64,000 bases of DNA from Microbispora sp. NBC_01189. Its GTDB lineage: Bacteria > Actinomycetota > Actinomycetes > Streptosporangiales > Streptosporangiaceae. The stretch is taken from contig NZ_CP108581.1 of assembly GCF_036010665.1 (NCBI RefSeq), positions 2,271,001 through 2,335,000 of the forward strand, written 5' to 3'. The notes under the pieces were generated by a model that did not search any database, was not told where the DNA came from, and was given only the letters and a program-made list of their open reading frames with translations. Shown here one piece after another: positions 34,687 to 44,058 of this stretch. How positions within the stretch are numbered: the stretch's first letter is position 1; every line of letters begins with the position of its first letter. Both the position numbers and the translations under genes were made by a program.

Positions 34687-35109
34687 ATGAGCGAGGTCAT
34701 CCTGCGGTACGGCGGTCTCGACGACGTCGAGGCCGTGCTGCGGTTCTGGCTGGAGTCCGCGGAGAACACCGACCGGCACGACGACGCCGCCAAGGTCACG
34801 GCATTGGTCGAGCGCGATCCGGAGGCGCTGCTCATCGCCGAGATCGGCGGCCGCGTGGCCGGCACGCTGATCGCGGGCTGGGACGGCTGGCGCGCGAGCC
34901 TCTACCGGCTCGCCGTCGACCCGGCCGAGCGGCGCAGGGGCATCGGATCACAGCTGATCCGGGCCGCGGAGGAGCGGTTCCGGAAGCACGGCGCGTTCCG
35001 GGTCGACGCGATGGTCCTCAACGACAACGCCCTGGCGCACCACGCCTGGGCGGCGGCGGGATACACGATGCAGACCGACTGCGCCCGCTGGGTCAGGCGC
35101 CTCACCTAA
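34687..35109 (+). CDS. GNAT-family N-acetyltransferase
   Basis: A 140-aa acetyltransferase with the acetyl-CoA loop RRRGIGSQLIRAAE (motif A, RxxGxG/A) at about 82-95, preceded by strand LYRLAVDP. Motif B is VLNDNALAHHAWAAAGY. GNAT enzymes acetylate amines on proteins, antibiotics or small molecules; no substrate can be read from the sequence. It starts 13 bp after the HelD-like stop, so it is probably in the same operon. The Shine-Dalgarno GAGGAG lies ahead of ATG 34687. Confidence 0.9.
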   Translation: MSEVILRYGGLDDVEAVLRFWLESAENTDRHDDAAKVTALVERDPEALLIAEIGGRVAGTLIAGWDGWRASLYRLAVDPAERRRGIGSQLIRAAEERFRKHGAFRVDAMVLNDNALAHHAWAAAGYTMQTDCARWVRRLT

Positions 35110-35161
35110 CCCCCGCCTCACCTGGCCACGGGCGCGCCCGGACCGGGCGGCGAACAGAGGA

Positions 35162-35191
35162 AAGGGCGGCTCCCCGAGGGGAACCGCCCTT
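35162..35191. terminator. Bidirectional terminator between GNAT and groEL
   Basis: AAGGGCGG (35162-35169) pairs with CCGCCCTT (35184-35191) and TCCCC pairs with GGGGA inside, with one C-A mismatch and a 2-base loop. It separates the convergent GNAT (plus) and groEL (minus) genes. Confidence 0.7.
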
Positions 35192-35215
35192 CCTGGTGAA
35201 GCGGGAGAGCAGGAC

Positions 35216-36868
<1,653 letters not shown>

Positions 36869-36977
36869 TCAACGGACCGAGCCGACGCCCGCGACGGCGC
36901 GGACCCGCTATCCCTGCGCGAGCCCCATCGCCCCGATCCCGGTTGTTGTCACTCTCGACCTCAGAGTGCCAAACAAG

Positions 36978-37007
36978 TATTTAGCACTCTACCCCCGAGA
37001 GTGCAAG
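36978..37007 (-). promoter_or_regulatory. CIRCE (HrcA) operator overlapping the groEL promoter
   Basis: TTAGCACTC-N9-GAGTGCAAG at 36981-37007 matches the CIRCE consensus TTAGCACTC-N9-GAGTGCTAA except at two bases of the right arm. On the minus strand a promoter TTGCAC (37006-37001), 17-bp spacer, TAAATA (36983-36978) lies across it, so HrcA would block initiation. Confidence 0.85.
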
Positions 37008-37109
37008 CGGAAGCCACCCTGACCAGCTTGGACGAGGTTCCCGAACACCCGGACGAACACCGGCAAGCACGGACGAGCACGGACGTGCGCCGACAGGCAC
37101 GGACGAGCC

Positions 37110-37145
37110 GAAGGCCCGGTCCGCGGAACCGCGGACCGGGCCTTC
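37110..37145 (-). terminator. 17-bp perfect hairpin after the cold-shock gene
   Basis: The arms 37110-37126 and 37129-37145 pair perfectly over 17 bp with a 2-base centre (GAAGGCCCGGTCC ... GGACCGGGCCTTC). It follows the CspA-like gene by 19 bp and separates it from groEL. Confidence 0.8.
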
Positions 37146-37163
37146 AATGGTCGCTTGACGGGA

Positions 37164-37367
37164 TCAGGCGACGGCCCGTACGGCCTCCGCCTGCGGGCCC
37201 TTCTGCCCCTGCGTGATGTCGAACTCAACCCGCTGACCCTGCTCGAGGGCCTTGTAGCCGTCCATCATGATTGCCGAGTAATGGACGAACACATCCTTCC
37301 CACCGTCTACCGCGATGAAGCCGTAGCCCTTGTCCGCGTTAAACCATTTGACGGTGCCCTGCGCCAC
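37164..37367 (-). CDS. CspA-family cold shock protein
   Basis: A 67-aa classic cold-shock protein with [11 protein letters not shown] (RNP1 region) and DVFVHYSAI (RNP2). GTG 37367 (VAQGTVKWF) follows an AGAGGAG Shine-Dalgarno. It acts as an RNA chaperone or antiterminator in the cytoplasm. The 256-bp gap upstream to metO is large enough for the long 5' leader typical of cold-shock mRNAs; I see no defined structure in it. It lies between groEL and metO. Confidence 0.95.
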   Translation of the reverse strand: MAQGTVKWFNADKGYGFIAVDGGKDVFVHYSAIMMDGYKALEQGQRVEFDITQGQKGPQAEAVRAVA

Positions 37368-37623
37368 TTCCGACTCCTCTTGCTGGGCTGGGGACCACAC
37401 CCAAGAAGCCCCCGGTTTCGTCGATCGTCTTCGACCATACCCGTGTCAAGGCGTAGAACAACAGAGTCAATCCGCAAACTACTACGTCGCGTTCGCTCAA
37501 AGCGGTACAGACGATTATTCACTTTTCCACCGAAAGGTTGAGCGCTTCACCACTCGCCGCGGCGACGTCCCACTTCCCCGGTGAAAGAAGCGCATGTCAG
37601 GTGCCCGGCGGCGGTGTCGCGGC
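37368..37623 (-). other. Leader region of the cold-shock gene
   Basis: There is no gene in this stretch. It is AT-richer at about 37440-37540 and holds runs such as AACAACAGAGTC. It probably contains the csp promoter and a long 5' leader. No operator or riboswitch is recognisable. Confidence 0.4.
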
Positions 37624-37899
37624 TCAGCCCCCGGCGACGGCGGGGATGACCGAAATCTGTACCCCGTCCGGCGTGGCGGTGTCCAGCCCATCGGCGAAAC
37701 GGACGTCCTCTTCTCCGACATAGACGTTGACAAAACGCCGAATCTTGCCCGTCTCATCCAGGATTCGACCTCCGATGCCCGGATAGTCCGCATCCAGCTT
37801 CTGCAGGACGTCGCGGAGCGTTCCCCCCTCCCCGCTTACCTCCGCGACGCCGTTGGTGTACGTCCGTAGAATCGTCGGAATCCGCACGGAAACGCTCAT
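37624..37899 (-). CDS. metO: Sulfur carrier protein MetO (MoaD/ThiS fold)
   Basis: A 91-aa beta-grasp protein: VSVRIPTILRTYTNGVAEVS opens the fold and the chain ends in VAGG. The terminal Gly-Gly is the site that is adenylated and turned into a thiocarboxylate in MoaD/ThiS/CysO-type carriers. It lies 45 bp downstream of the metM gene on the same strand. In the MetM/MetO system described from Streptomyces, the carrier delivers sulfur to MetM, which makes homocysteine from O-phosphohomoserine. The same gene is often annotated simply as MoaD/ThiS or CysO-like. An activating E1-like enzyme is not in this window. Confidence 0.8.
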   Translation of the reverse strand: MSVSVRIPTILRTYTNGVAEVSGEGGTLRDVLQKLDADYPGIGGRILDETGKIRRFVNVYVGEEDVRFADGLDTATPDGVQISVIPAVAGG

Positions 37900-37944
37900 T
37901 GCTCACTCGCTTTCGTTGCTGCCGATGGGCCTGTGATAACGCTT

Positions 37945-39213
37945 TCAGTCGGCGAATGCCGCACGGAAGGCGCCGAGGGAGGGACGGATGACCGCGGACG
38001 GACGGGCCTGCGCGGCCACGGCGTCAAGTGTCTTGAGACCGTCGCCGGTGTTCAGGACGACGGTTTCGGCCTCGGGATCGAGGCGGCCCTCGCGCACGAG
38101 CTTGCGCAGCACGCCGACCGTGACGCCGCCCGCGGTCTCGGCGAAGACGCCCTCGGTCCTGGCCAGCAGGCGGATCGCCTCGACCACCTCGCCGTCGTTC
38201 ACGTCCTCCACCGCGCCGCCCGTACGGCGGGCGATGTCGAGCACGTACGGACCGTCCGCCGGGTTGCCGATGGCCAGCGACTTGGCGATGGTGTCGGGCT
38301 TGACCGGCTGCACCACGTCCTGCCCGGCCTTGAACGCGCGGGAGACCGGCGAGCAGCCCTCGGCCTGCGCGCCGAAGATCCGGTACGGCCGCTCCTCGAC
38401 CAGGCCCAGCTTGATCAGCTCGCGGAAGCCCTTGTCGATCTTCGTGAGCTGCGAGCCGGAGGCCACCGGGATGACGATCTGCTCGGGCAGCCGCCAGCCG
38501 AGCTGCTCGGCGATCTCGTACGCCAGCGTCTTGGAACCCTCGGCGTAGTAGGGCCGGAGGTTGACGTTGACGAATCCCCACTTCTCGCCCAGCTCGTCGC
38601 CGATGAGCTCGGAGCAGAAGCGGTTCACGTCGTCGTATGTGCCGTCGATGCCGACCAGCCGGCCGCCGTACACCGCGGCCATGGTGACCTTGGCCGCCTC
38701 CAGGTCGGCGGGGATGAACACGCAGGAGTCCAGCCCGGCCCTGGCCGCCGCGGCGCCCACCGCGCCGGCGAGGTTGCCGGTGGACGAGCACGACAGGGTG
38801 TGGAAGCCGAAGGCGCGCGCGGCCTCGACCGCGATCGCGACGACCCGGTCCTTGAAGGAGTGGGTCGGGTTGCCGGAGTCGTCCTTGACGTGCAGCGACC
38901 GCAGCCCGAGCTCTGCCGCCAGCCGGTCGGCCCGCACGAGCTTGGTCCAGCCGGGCTGCAGGTTGGGCTTGTCCGCCACCCCGGCGGGGACGGGAAGCAG
39001 GGAGCGGTACCGCCAGATGTTCGCCGGGCCCGCCGCGATGTCCTCCCGGCGGACCTCCCCGAAGTCGTACGCCACCTCAAGGGGGCCGAAACACTCCGTA
39101 CAGGCGAAGACCGGGCCGAGGTCATAGTGAGCGCCACACTCCCGGCAGGACAGACCGGTGGCGGGGCCGAAGTCGGTGGCGGTGGTGGGGGCCGCAGTGC
39201 TGCTGTGCGCCAT
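37945..39213 (-). CDS. metM: PLP enzyme MetM, homocysteine synthase from O-phosphohomoserine (often labelled threonine synthase)
   Basis: A 422-aa fold-type II PLP enzyme of the threonine synthase family. An N-terminal zinc ribbon has C23, C26, C38 and C41 (CRECG, CTEC). The PLP lysine is K121 in NPTHSFKDR, and the phosphate-binding region is SSTGNLAGAVG. By sequence alone it would be called ThrC. Its context argues otherwise: a SAM-I riboswitch lies directly upstream (39229-39366) and a Gly-Gly-ended sulfur carrier gene follows. Both fit MetM, which takes O-phosphohomoserine and sulfur from MetO thiocarboxylate to make homocysteine. ATG 39213 is used because the frame further up enters the riboswitch. 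Confidence 0.78.
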   Translation of the reverse strand: MAHSSTAAPTTATDFGPATGLSCRECGAHYDLGPVFACTECFGPLEVAYDFGEVRREDIAAGPANIWRYRSLLPVPAGVADKPNLQPGWTKLVRADRLAAELGLRSLHVKDDSGNPTHSFKDRVVAIAVEAARAFGFHTLSCSSTGNLAGAVGAAAARAGLDSCVFIPADLEAAKVTMAAVYGGRLVGIDGTYDDVNRFCSELIGDELGEKWGFVNVNLRPYYAEGSKTLAYEIAEQLGWRLPEQIVIPVASGSQLTKIDKGFRELIKLGLVEERPYRIFGAQAEGCSPVSRAFKAGQDVVQPVKPDTIAKSLAIGNPADGPYVLDIARRTGGAVEDVNDGEVVEAIRLLARTEGVFAETAGGVTVGVLRKLVREGRLDPEAETVVLNTGDGLKTLDAVAAQARPSAVIRPSLGAFRAAFAD

Positions 39214-39228
39214 GAAGCGAGGCCTTTC

Positions 39229-39366
39229 CCTCATCTTCGCTCGCGACCACCCTGGCCGCGAGCCGGAATTGGCACCTGTCCCGGCCGGGCCTCGTGGACA
39301 CGAGTTCGACACCGGGGAGGTTGCCGGGGCTTCGCAGGGCCGGTCCCTCCACCCCTCTGGATGAGC
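39229..39366 (-). ncRNA. SAM-I (S-box) riboswitch upstream of metM
   Basis: Read on the minus strand, the P1 arms are GCTCATC (39366-39360) and GATGAGG (39235-39229). Inside are the conserved S-box blocks AGAGGGGTGGAGGGACCGGC, GAAGCCCCGGCAACC and GGTGCCAATTCCGGC, in the right order. This is the aptamer that binds S-adenosylmethionine, and in most cases it turns off methionine or cysteine genes when SAM is plentiful. It ends about 16 bp before the metM start codon, so control may act on translation initiation; I see no separate terminator with a U-tract. Confidence 0.92.
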
Positions 39367-39463
39367 ATCTTCAGTTGTAGAACCTTCGAGAAAGGTCCTC
39401 CAGCACTGTACCCCGGCGTCCCCTGTGTCCGTTCCGTTGTCTCAGATGGCGAGAAGGTTTGTA

Positions 39464-40015
39464 TCAGCCGTAGGCCTCGCCGAGCGCGCTCTGCACGTAT
39501 TTGCGCGCCTGGTGAATCCGGGACTTGACGGTGCCGAGGGGAATGCCGAGCTGCTCGGCCACCTGGGAGTAGTCGAGCTGGCAGATGTCGCGCAGCACGA
39601 GCGCCTGGGCGAGGTCGGGCCGCTCGGCCTCCAGCGCCTCCATCGCGTCGAGCAGGTCGAGCCGCGACCCGGCGATGACGCTCACCCGCCGCGGGTCCGG
39701 CCGCTGCTCGGGCAGCTCCTCCGCCTGTTCCGACGAGCGCCGCTTGAGCGACCGGTAGGTCGTCCTGGCGCAGTTCACGGTCACGATGTGCAGCCAGGTG
39801 CTGAACTTGGCCCGGCCCTCGAACCGGGCGATGTTGCGGGCCACGGCGAGCAGCGTGTCCTGCGCCGCCTCCTCCGCGTCCTGCCGGTACGGTAGAAGCC
39901 GCTCGCAGTGCCGCAGCACGTCCGGCTCGATGCGCCGCAGCAGCTCGCCGAGGGCGCGGTGATCTCCCCGGGCGGCCGATCCGGCCAGTTCCTCGGTGAC
40001 GTCGTCCAGTGCCAT
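39464..40015 (-). CDS. ECF-type RNA polymerase sigma factor
   Basis: A 183-aa sigma-70 family protein with region 2 (HRALGELLRRIEPDVLRHCE, DAEEAAQDTLLAVARNIARF, FSTWLHIVTVNCARTTYRSL) and region 4 (LVLRDICQLDYSQVAEQLGI, PLGTVKSRIHQAR). The Arg/Pro/Glu-rich linker between them is of normal length. No anti-sigma gene follows: the next feature on this strand is the SAM riboswitch, 97 bp away. An anti-sigma partner, if any, is elsewhere. It is divergent from otsA. Confidence 0.92.
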   Translation of the reverse strand: MALDDVTEELAGSAARGDHRALGELLRRIEPDVLRHCERLLPYRQDAEEAAQDTLLAVARNIARFEGRAKFSTWLHIVTVNCARTTYRSLKRRSSEQAEELPEQRPDPRRVSVIAGSRLDLLDAMEALEAERPDLAQALVLRDICQLDYSQVAEQLGIPLGTVKSRIHQARKYVQSALGEAYG

Positions 40016-40117
40016 CCCGTTCCAGCCCTCCCGCGATCGGTTGACATCCTATTGATGGAGGCCCGCTTTTATTAACCTTCCGGCATGCGCGCCCGCTCTG
40101 ATCGAGGGGAAACCCCA

Positions 40118-41542
40118 ATGAGCAGCTCCGTTCTGATCGCGTCCAACCGGGGCCCGGTGTCCTTCACCCTGTCGGAGGACGGCGGCCTCACCATGCGAAG
40201 GGGCGGCGGCGGGCTCGTGTCCGGGCTGTCGGACGTGGTCAGGGACACCGACGTGCTGTGGGTCTGCGCGGCGCTGTCGGACGGCGACCGCGGGGCGGTG
40301 CGGCAGGCGCCGGGGGGCCGGCTCGACGAGGCGTTCGACACGGGACCCATCCGCATGCTGGACATCCCGCCCGCGGTCTTCCACCGGGCCTACAACGCCG
40401 TGGCGAACTCGACCCTGTGGTTCGTCAACCACCTGCTCTACAACACGCCTTTCTCCCCCGAGTTCGGCACCCGGTTCGCCCGGGAGTGGGAGTCGTACCG
40501 CACCTACAACGGCGCGTTCGCGCTCGCGCTGGCGGAGGAGGCCACGGCCCGGGCCCGGGTGATGGTGCAGGACTACCACCTGACGCTCACCCCCGCGATG
40601 CTCCGGGTCGAACGGCCCGACCTGCGCATCGCGCACTTCTCGCACACGCCCTGGGCCCCGCCGGAATACTTCGCGCTGCTGCCCGAGGACGTCGCGGCGG
40701 AGGTGCTGTCGGGCATCCTCGGCGCCGACCACGCCGGCTTCCTCACCGCGCGCTGGGCGCGCGCCTTCATGGACTGCTGCGCCGCCCTGCTCGGGGCCCG
40801 GGTGGACCACGCGGCCCGTACGGTCAGCTGGGGCGGCAGGATCACCCGGATCGGCGTGCACCCGCTCGGGGTGGACGGCGAAGCGCTGCGGGCGCGGGCG
40901 GCCGAGCCGGACGTCGAGTCGCACATGGCGGCGATCAGGGACCACGTCGGCGACCGCAGGCTGATCGTGCGGATCGACCGCACGGAGCTGTCCAAGAACA
41001 TCGTCCGCGGCCTGCGGGCCTACCAGGAGTTCCTGTCGGGGCATCCCGAGTGGCACGGACGGGTGGTCCATCTGGCGTTCGCCTACCCCTCCCGGCACGA
41101 CCTGCCGGAGTACCGCGAGTACACGGCGGCCGTGCAGCGGTGCGCCCAGGAGATCGAGGACGAGTACGCCACCGAGGACTGGGACCCGCTGATCCTCAAC
41201 GTCAACGACGACTACCCACGCTCACTCGCGGCGTACCGGCTGGCCGACGTGCTGCTCGTCAACCCCGTCCGGGACGGCATGAACCTGGTGGCCAAGGAGG
41301 GCCCGATCCTGTCGCCCCGGTGCGCGCTCGTGCTGTCCCGCGAGGCGGGCGCGGCGGCCGAGCTCGGCGCCGACTCCCTGCTGGTCAACCCGTTCGACGT
41401 GACCGCCACGGCGGCGGCGCTGCACGAGGCGCTGACGCTGCCGGAGGAGGAGCGCCTCAGGCGCGGCCTGCGGCTGCGGGAGGCGGCCACCGCGCTGCCG
41501 CCCCGCCGCTGGTTCGACGACCAGATCGCCGCGCTGCGCTGA
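40118..41542 (+). CDS. otsA: Trehalose-6-phosphate synthase (GT20)
   Basis: A 474-aa glycosyltransferase family 20 enzyme that makes trehalose 6-phosphate from UDP- or GDP-glucose and glucose 6-phosphate. Motifs seen include LIASNRGPVSF, RRGGGGLVSGLS, VQDYHLTLTP, HTPWAPPEYF and LLVNPVRDGMNLVAKEGP. Some positions differ from E. coli OtsA, as is common in actinobacteria. ATG 40118 has the GAGGGGAAA Shine-Dalgarno 5 bases upstream, better than the frame start at 40085. The phosphatase partner otsB lies 1.3 kb on, on the opposite strand, beyond two secreted-protein genes. Confidence 0.93.
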   Translation: MSSSVLIASNRGPVSFTLSEDGGLTMRRGGGGLVSGLSDVVRDTDVLWVCAALSDGDRGAVRQAPGGRLDEAFDTGPIRMLDIPPAVFHRAYNAVANSTLWFVNHLLYNTPFSPEFGTRFAREWESYRTYNGAFALALAEEATARARVMVQDYHLTLTPAMLRVERPDLRIAHFSHTPWAPPEYFALLPEDVAAEVLSGILGADHAGFLTARWARAFMDCCAALLGARVDHAARTVSWGGRITRIGVHPLGVDGEALRARAAEPDVESHMAAIRDHVGDRRLIVRIDRTELSKNIVRGLRAYQEFLSGHPEWHGRVVHLAFAYPSRHDLPEYREYTAAVQRCAQEIEDEYATEDWDPLILNVNDDYPRSLAAYRLADVLLVNPVRDGMNLVAKEGPILSPRCALVLSREAGAAAELGADSLLVNPFDVTATAAALHEALTLPEEERLRRGLRLREAATALPPRRWFDDQIAALR

Positions 41543-41564
41543 CCGGCCGCGCCGGTGGCGGTGG

Positions 41565-42155
41565 TCAGCGCCAGGTCGCCCTCTTGAGGATCCCGTCCAG
41601 GCCCGGGGTGTCCCACTGGTCGACGATCAGGATCTTCGACGTGGGCAGATACCACTCGCGCTGGCTGTAGCGCATCTTCACCCTGAACTTCTTGTCGACG
41701 CAGGTCCCCGCCCAGACGTGGTACTCCGCCCGGTGACCCGCCCCGACCTGCCGCAGGCCCTTGCCGGCGAGCTTGAAGTCGCCCTTGTACAGGCGCACGG
41801 TCCTCGGGCAGACGCTGACGTCGGTCGCGGGATCGAACTCGTACCTGGGGTTGTAGCGCTGGAACGTGTGACCGCCGATTTCGAGGGCCTTCGGGCCCAG
41901 CACCCAGAAACCGTGGCACCCCGCGTCGCGGAAACCGAAGTCCATGGTGCCGAGGCTGGGACACGAGCCGGTGATGACCCGCGTCCAGTCCGAGCCGGCC
42001 TGGACCGTCTTCCACGACGCGGGGACGGTGAGGGTGAGGCCCTTGCGCAGGTGGACCTGCTTGGTGCCGCTCGCGGACGCCGCGGAAGGAGCCGCCAGGG
42101 TGGCCGTCAGCACGGCCAGCCCGGCCGCCGCGGTCGCAATCGTCTTTCCGATCAT
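41565..42155 (-). CDS. Secreted four-cysteine protein, paralogue A
   Basis: A 196-aa protein with a signal peptide (MIGKTIATAAAGLAVLTATL, then APSAASA). The mature chain opens KQVHLRKGLTLTVPASWKTV and has four cysteines in SCPSLG, DAGCHGFWVLGP, SVCPRT and GTCVDKK, likely two disulfides. It ends WYLPTSKILIVDQWDTPGLD and a basic tail. It is clearly homologous over its full length to the next gene upstream (42215-42823), so the two arose by tandem duplication. I do not recognise a family or activity. The QW/DTP pattern recurs in both copies. Confidence 0.82.
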   Translation of the reverse strand: MIGKTIATAAAGLAVLTATLAAPSAASASGTKQVHLRKGLTLTVPASWKTVQAGSDWTRVITGSCPSLGTMDFGFRDAGCHGFWVLGPKALEIGGHTFQRYNPRYEFDPATDVSVCPRTVRLYKGDFKLAGKGLRQVGAGHRAEYHVWAGTCVDKKFRVKMRYSQREWYLPTSKILIVDQWDTPGLDGILKRATWR

Positions 42156-42214
42156 GTCTCGTACGGTATGCCCTGCCACTTGGAGACGGCTTGGGGAGCG
42201 CTGCCGGCAAGAGG

Positions 42215-42823
42215 TCAGTGCCAGGTGGCCTTCTTGAGGACGGCGTCCAGGCCCGGGGTGTTCCACTGGTCGACGATCAGGATCTTCGACGTGGGCAGGA
42301 ACCACTCCCGCTGGTGGAAGTGGGCCTTCACCGTGAACTTCGTCATCGTCACGCACGGCCCCGCCCAGTCGCGGTAGTCGGCCCGGTGCCCCGGCCCGAC
42401 CTGGCGCAGTCCCTTCCCGACGAGCTTGGTCTGGCCGATGTAGAGGTTCTTCTTCACCGGGCAGGGCCCGATGTCGGTGGCGGGATAGAACGGCCCGTCC
42501 GGCGTGTACGCGTTGAACAGCTCGTGGCCGATCTTGATGGCTTTGGGACCCAGGACCCAGAAGCTGTGGCACCCCGAGTCGCGGAAACCGTAGTCCACGG
42601 TGCCACGGGTGGGGCACGAGCCGGTGATGACGCGGGTCCAGTCCGTGCGGACGGCGTCGACCCGCCACGACGCGGGGATGGTGAGCGTGAGGCCCTTGCG
42701 CAGGTGCAGCTGCCTGGTGCCGCCGAGGTCGCTCGCGGACGCCGGCGCGGGAGCCACCAGGGTGGCGGCCGCGAGGGCGGCGGTCAGCACGGCGAGCCCG
42801 GCCGGGATGGTCTTCCGGTTCAT
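42215..42823 (-). CDS. Secreted four-cysteine protein, paralogue B
   Basis: A 202-aa paralogue of the downstream gene, with its own signal peptide (MNRKTIPAGLAVLTAALAAA, then PASA). The same blocks are kept: RQLHLRKGLTLTIPASWRVD, SCPTRG, DSGCHSFWVLGPKAI, PCPVKK, GPCVTM and WFLPTSKILIVDQWNTPGLD. All four cysteines are conserved. ATG 42823 is chosen because it gives the signal peptide directly. The 59-bp gap before paralogue A suggests one transcript. otsB lies 11 bp upstream on the same strand, so these genes may be its downstream partners. Function unknown. Confidence 0.82.
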   Translation of the reverse strand: MNRKTIPAGLAVLTAALAAATLVAPAPASASDLGGTRQLHLRKGLTLTIPASWRVDAVRTDWTRVITGSCPTRGTVDYGFRDSGCHSFWVLGPKAIKIGHELFNAYTPDGPFYPATDIGPCPVKKNLYIGQTKLVGKGLRQVGPGHRADYRDWAGPCVTMTKFTVKAHFHQREWFLPTSKILIVDQWNTPGLDAVLKKATWH

Positions 42824-42833
42824 GCCCCGGACG

Positions 42834-43655
42834 TTAGACCTGCCCGCTTGCAGACCGCTTGCCAAGCGATTCCACCAGGTCGCCGAGCAGGGCCACGACG
42901 CCGTCGGGGCCGTCCACCACCAGGTCGGCGCGCTCCGCCAGCGCCGTCACCTCGGTGGACCCGCTGCACACCCGCACGCCGGGCAGGCCGGCCTCCTCCA
43001 CGGCGGCGAAGGCCGCGAGGTCGCCGAGGTCGTCGCCGGCGAACATGACCGAGCGGGCGCCGCGCTCGGCGAGGAAGGCCGAAAGGGCCCGGCCCTTGTC
43101 CATGCCGGGGGGCCGCAGTTCCAGCACCAGGCGGCCCGGCTCCACCGCGAGCCCGGCCTCCGCGGCCAGCGCCGCGACCGGTTCGCGCAGCGCGTCCAGG
43201 GCCGCGGCGGGGTCGGCGCACCGCCGGGTGTGCACGGCGACGGCGTGGCCCTTGTCCTCGATCCACGCCCCCGCGAGACCGGCCACGACGACGGGCAGCC
43301 GGGTCCGTACGAGGTCGAGCCCCGGCGGCGCCGGCGGGGCCGTCACCCGGCCGTCCACCCAGCGTTCGAGGCCGTAGTGACCGAGGATCACCAGACCGGG
43401 CACGTCCCCGAGCGACGGCCCGCCGGGCACCTCTCCCAGGCCGATGGCCGTCAGGGGTGGCCGGCCCGTCACGACGACCACGGCGCGTACGTGCGGGGCG
43501 AGCGCGGCCAGCACGCCCGGCACCGCGGGGTGCACGCGGGCGGCGGCGGGGTCGGGGACGATCGGGGAGAGCGTGCCGTCGTAGTCGAGCCCGATCACGG
43601 CGCCTGCCGGATCGGCGACGATCGCGTCGAGTCCTGGGTGCGCGGGCAGTGTCAT
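42834..43655 (-). CDS. otsB: Trehalose-6-phosphate phosphatase
   Basis: A 273-aa HAD-superfamily phosphatase. Motif I is DYDGTLSP with nucleophile D24 and general acid D26. Motif II is VVTGRPP, and motif III/IV includes MDKGRALSAFL and FAGDDLGDLAAF. It removes phosphate from trehalose 6-phosphate made by OtsA, giving trehalose for osmotic and desiccation protection. The gene begins 12 bp after the DUF3263 stop and is followed within 11 bp by paralogue B, so DUF3263-otsB-B-A may form one operon. Confidence 0.92.
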   Translation of the reverse strand: MTLPAHPGLDAIVADPAGAVIGLDYDGTLSPIVPDPAAARVHPAVPGVLAALAPHVRAVVVVTGRPPLTAIGLGEVPGGPSLGDVPGLVILGHYGLERWVDGRVTAPPAPPGLDLVRTRLPVVVAGLAGAWIEDKGHAVAVHTRRCADPAAALDALREPVAALAAEAGLAVEPGRLVLELRPPGMDKGRALSAFLAERGARSVMFAGDDLGDLAAFAAVEEAGLPGVRVCSGSTEVTALAERADLVVDGPDGVVALLGDLVESLGKRSASGQV

Positions 43656-43667
43656 GGCCTCGTTCCG

Positions 43668-43949
43668 TCAGGAGTGCGTGCCGAACCTGCGGGCGGAGCG
43701 GTCGCGCCGCCGGCCGGCCCTCATCCGGCGCAGCCGCTTGACCAGCATGGGGTCGTGCTCCAGCGCCTCCGGCCGGTCGATCAGCTCCCCGAGTAACTGG
43801 TAGTACCGGGTGGCGGAGACGCCGAAAGCCTCCCTGATCGCCTGCTCCTTGGCGCCCGCGTACCGCCACCACTGACGCTCGAAGGCGAGCATCTCACGGT
43901 CCCGGTCGGAGAGGTCGAGCCCGTCGCCGCCGGTCGGTTCGGTGTCCAT
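43668..43949 (-). CDS. DUF3263 protein
   Basis: A 93-aa actinobacterial protein of the DUF3263 family. LSDRDREMLAFERQWWRYAG and KEQAIREAFGVSATRYYQLL form a helix-turn-helix-like core, followed by a basic tail (RRMRAGRRRDRSARR). It probably binds DNA. It lies 12 bp upstream of otsB, a pairing I recall from other actinobacteria, so a regulatory role in the trehalose operon is plausible but not shown. Confidence 0.88.
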   Translation of the reverse strand: MDTEPTGGDGLDLSDRDREMLAFERQWWRYAGAKEQAIREAFGVSATRYYQLLGELIDRPEALEHDPMLVKRLRRMRAGRRRDRSARRFGTHS

Positions 43950-44058
43950 CCGCTCCTCCTCGATCGGCCGCGAGCCCGCCCCTCATGGTAAAGGGACGCA
44001 CGACGTTGGACGACCCGGGGTGTGCAGCGGGACGGAGGCCGACGTAGTGTCACGTGGT

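Noticed and set aside
37945..39213. Plain threonine synthase (ThrC) for this PLP enzyme
   Set aside because: Sequence family allows it, but the SAM riboswitch upstream and the sulfur carrier downstream fit MetM. I keep ThrC as the alternative.
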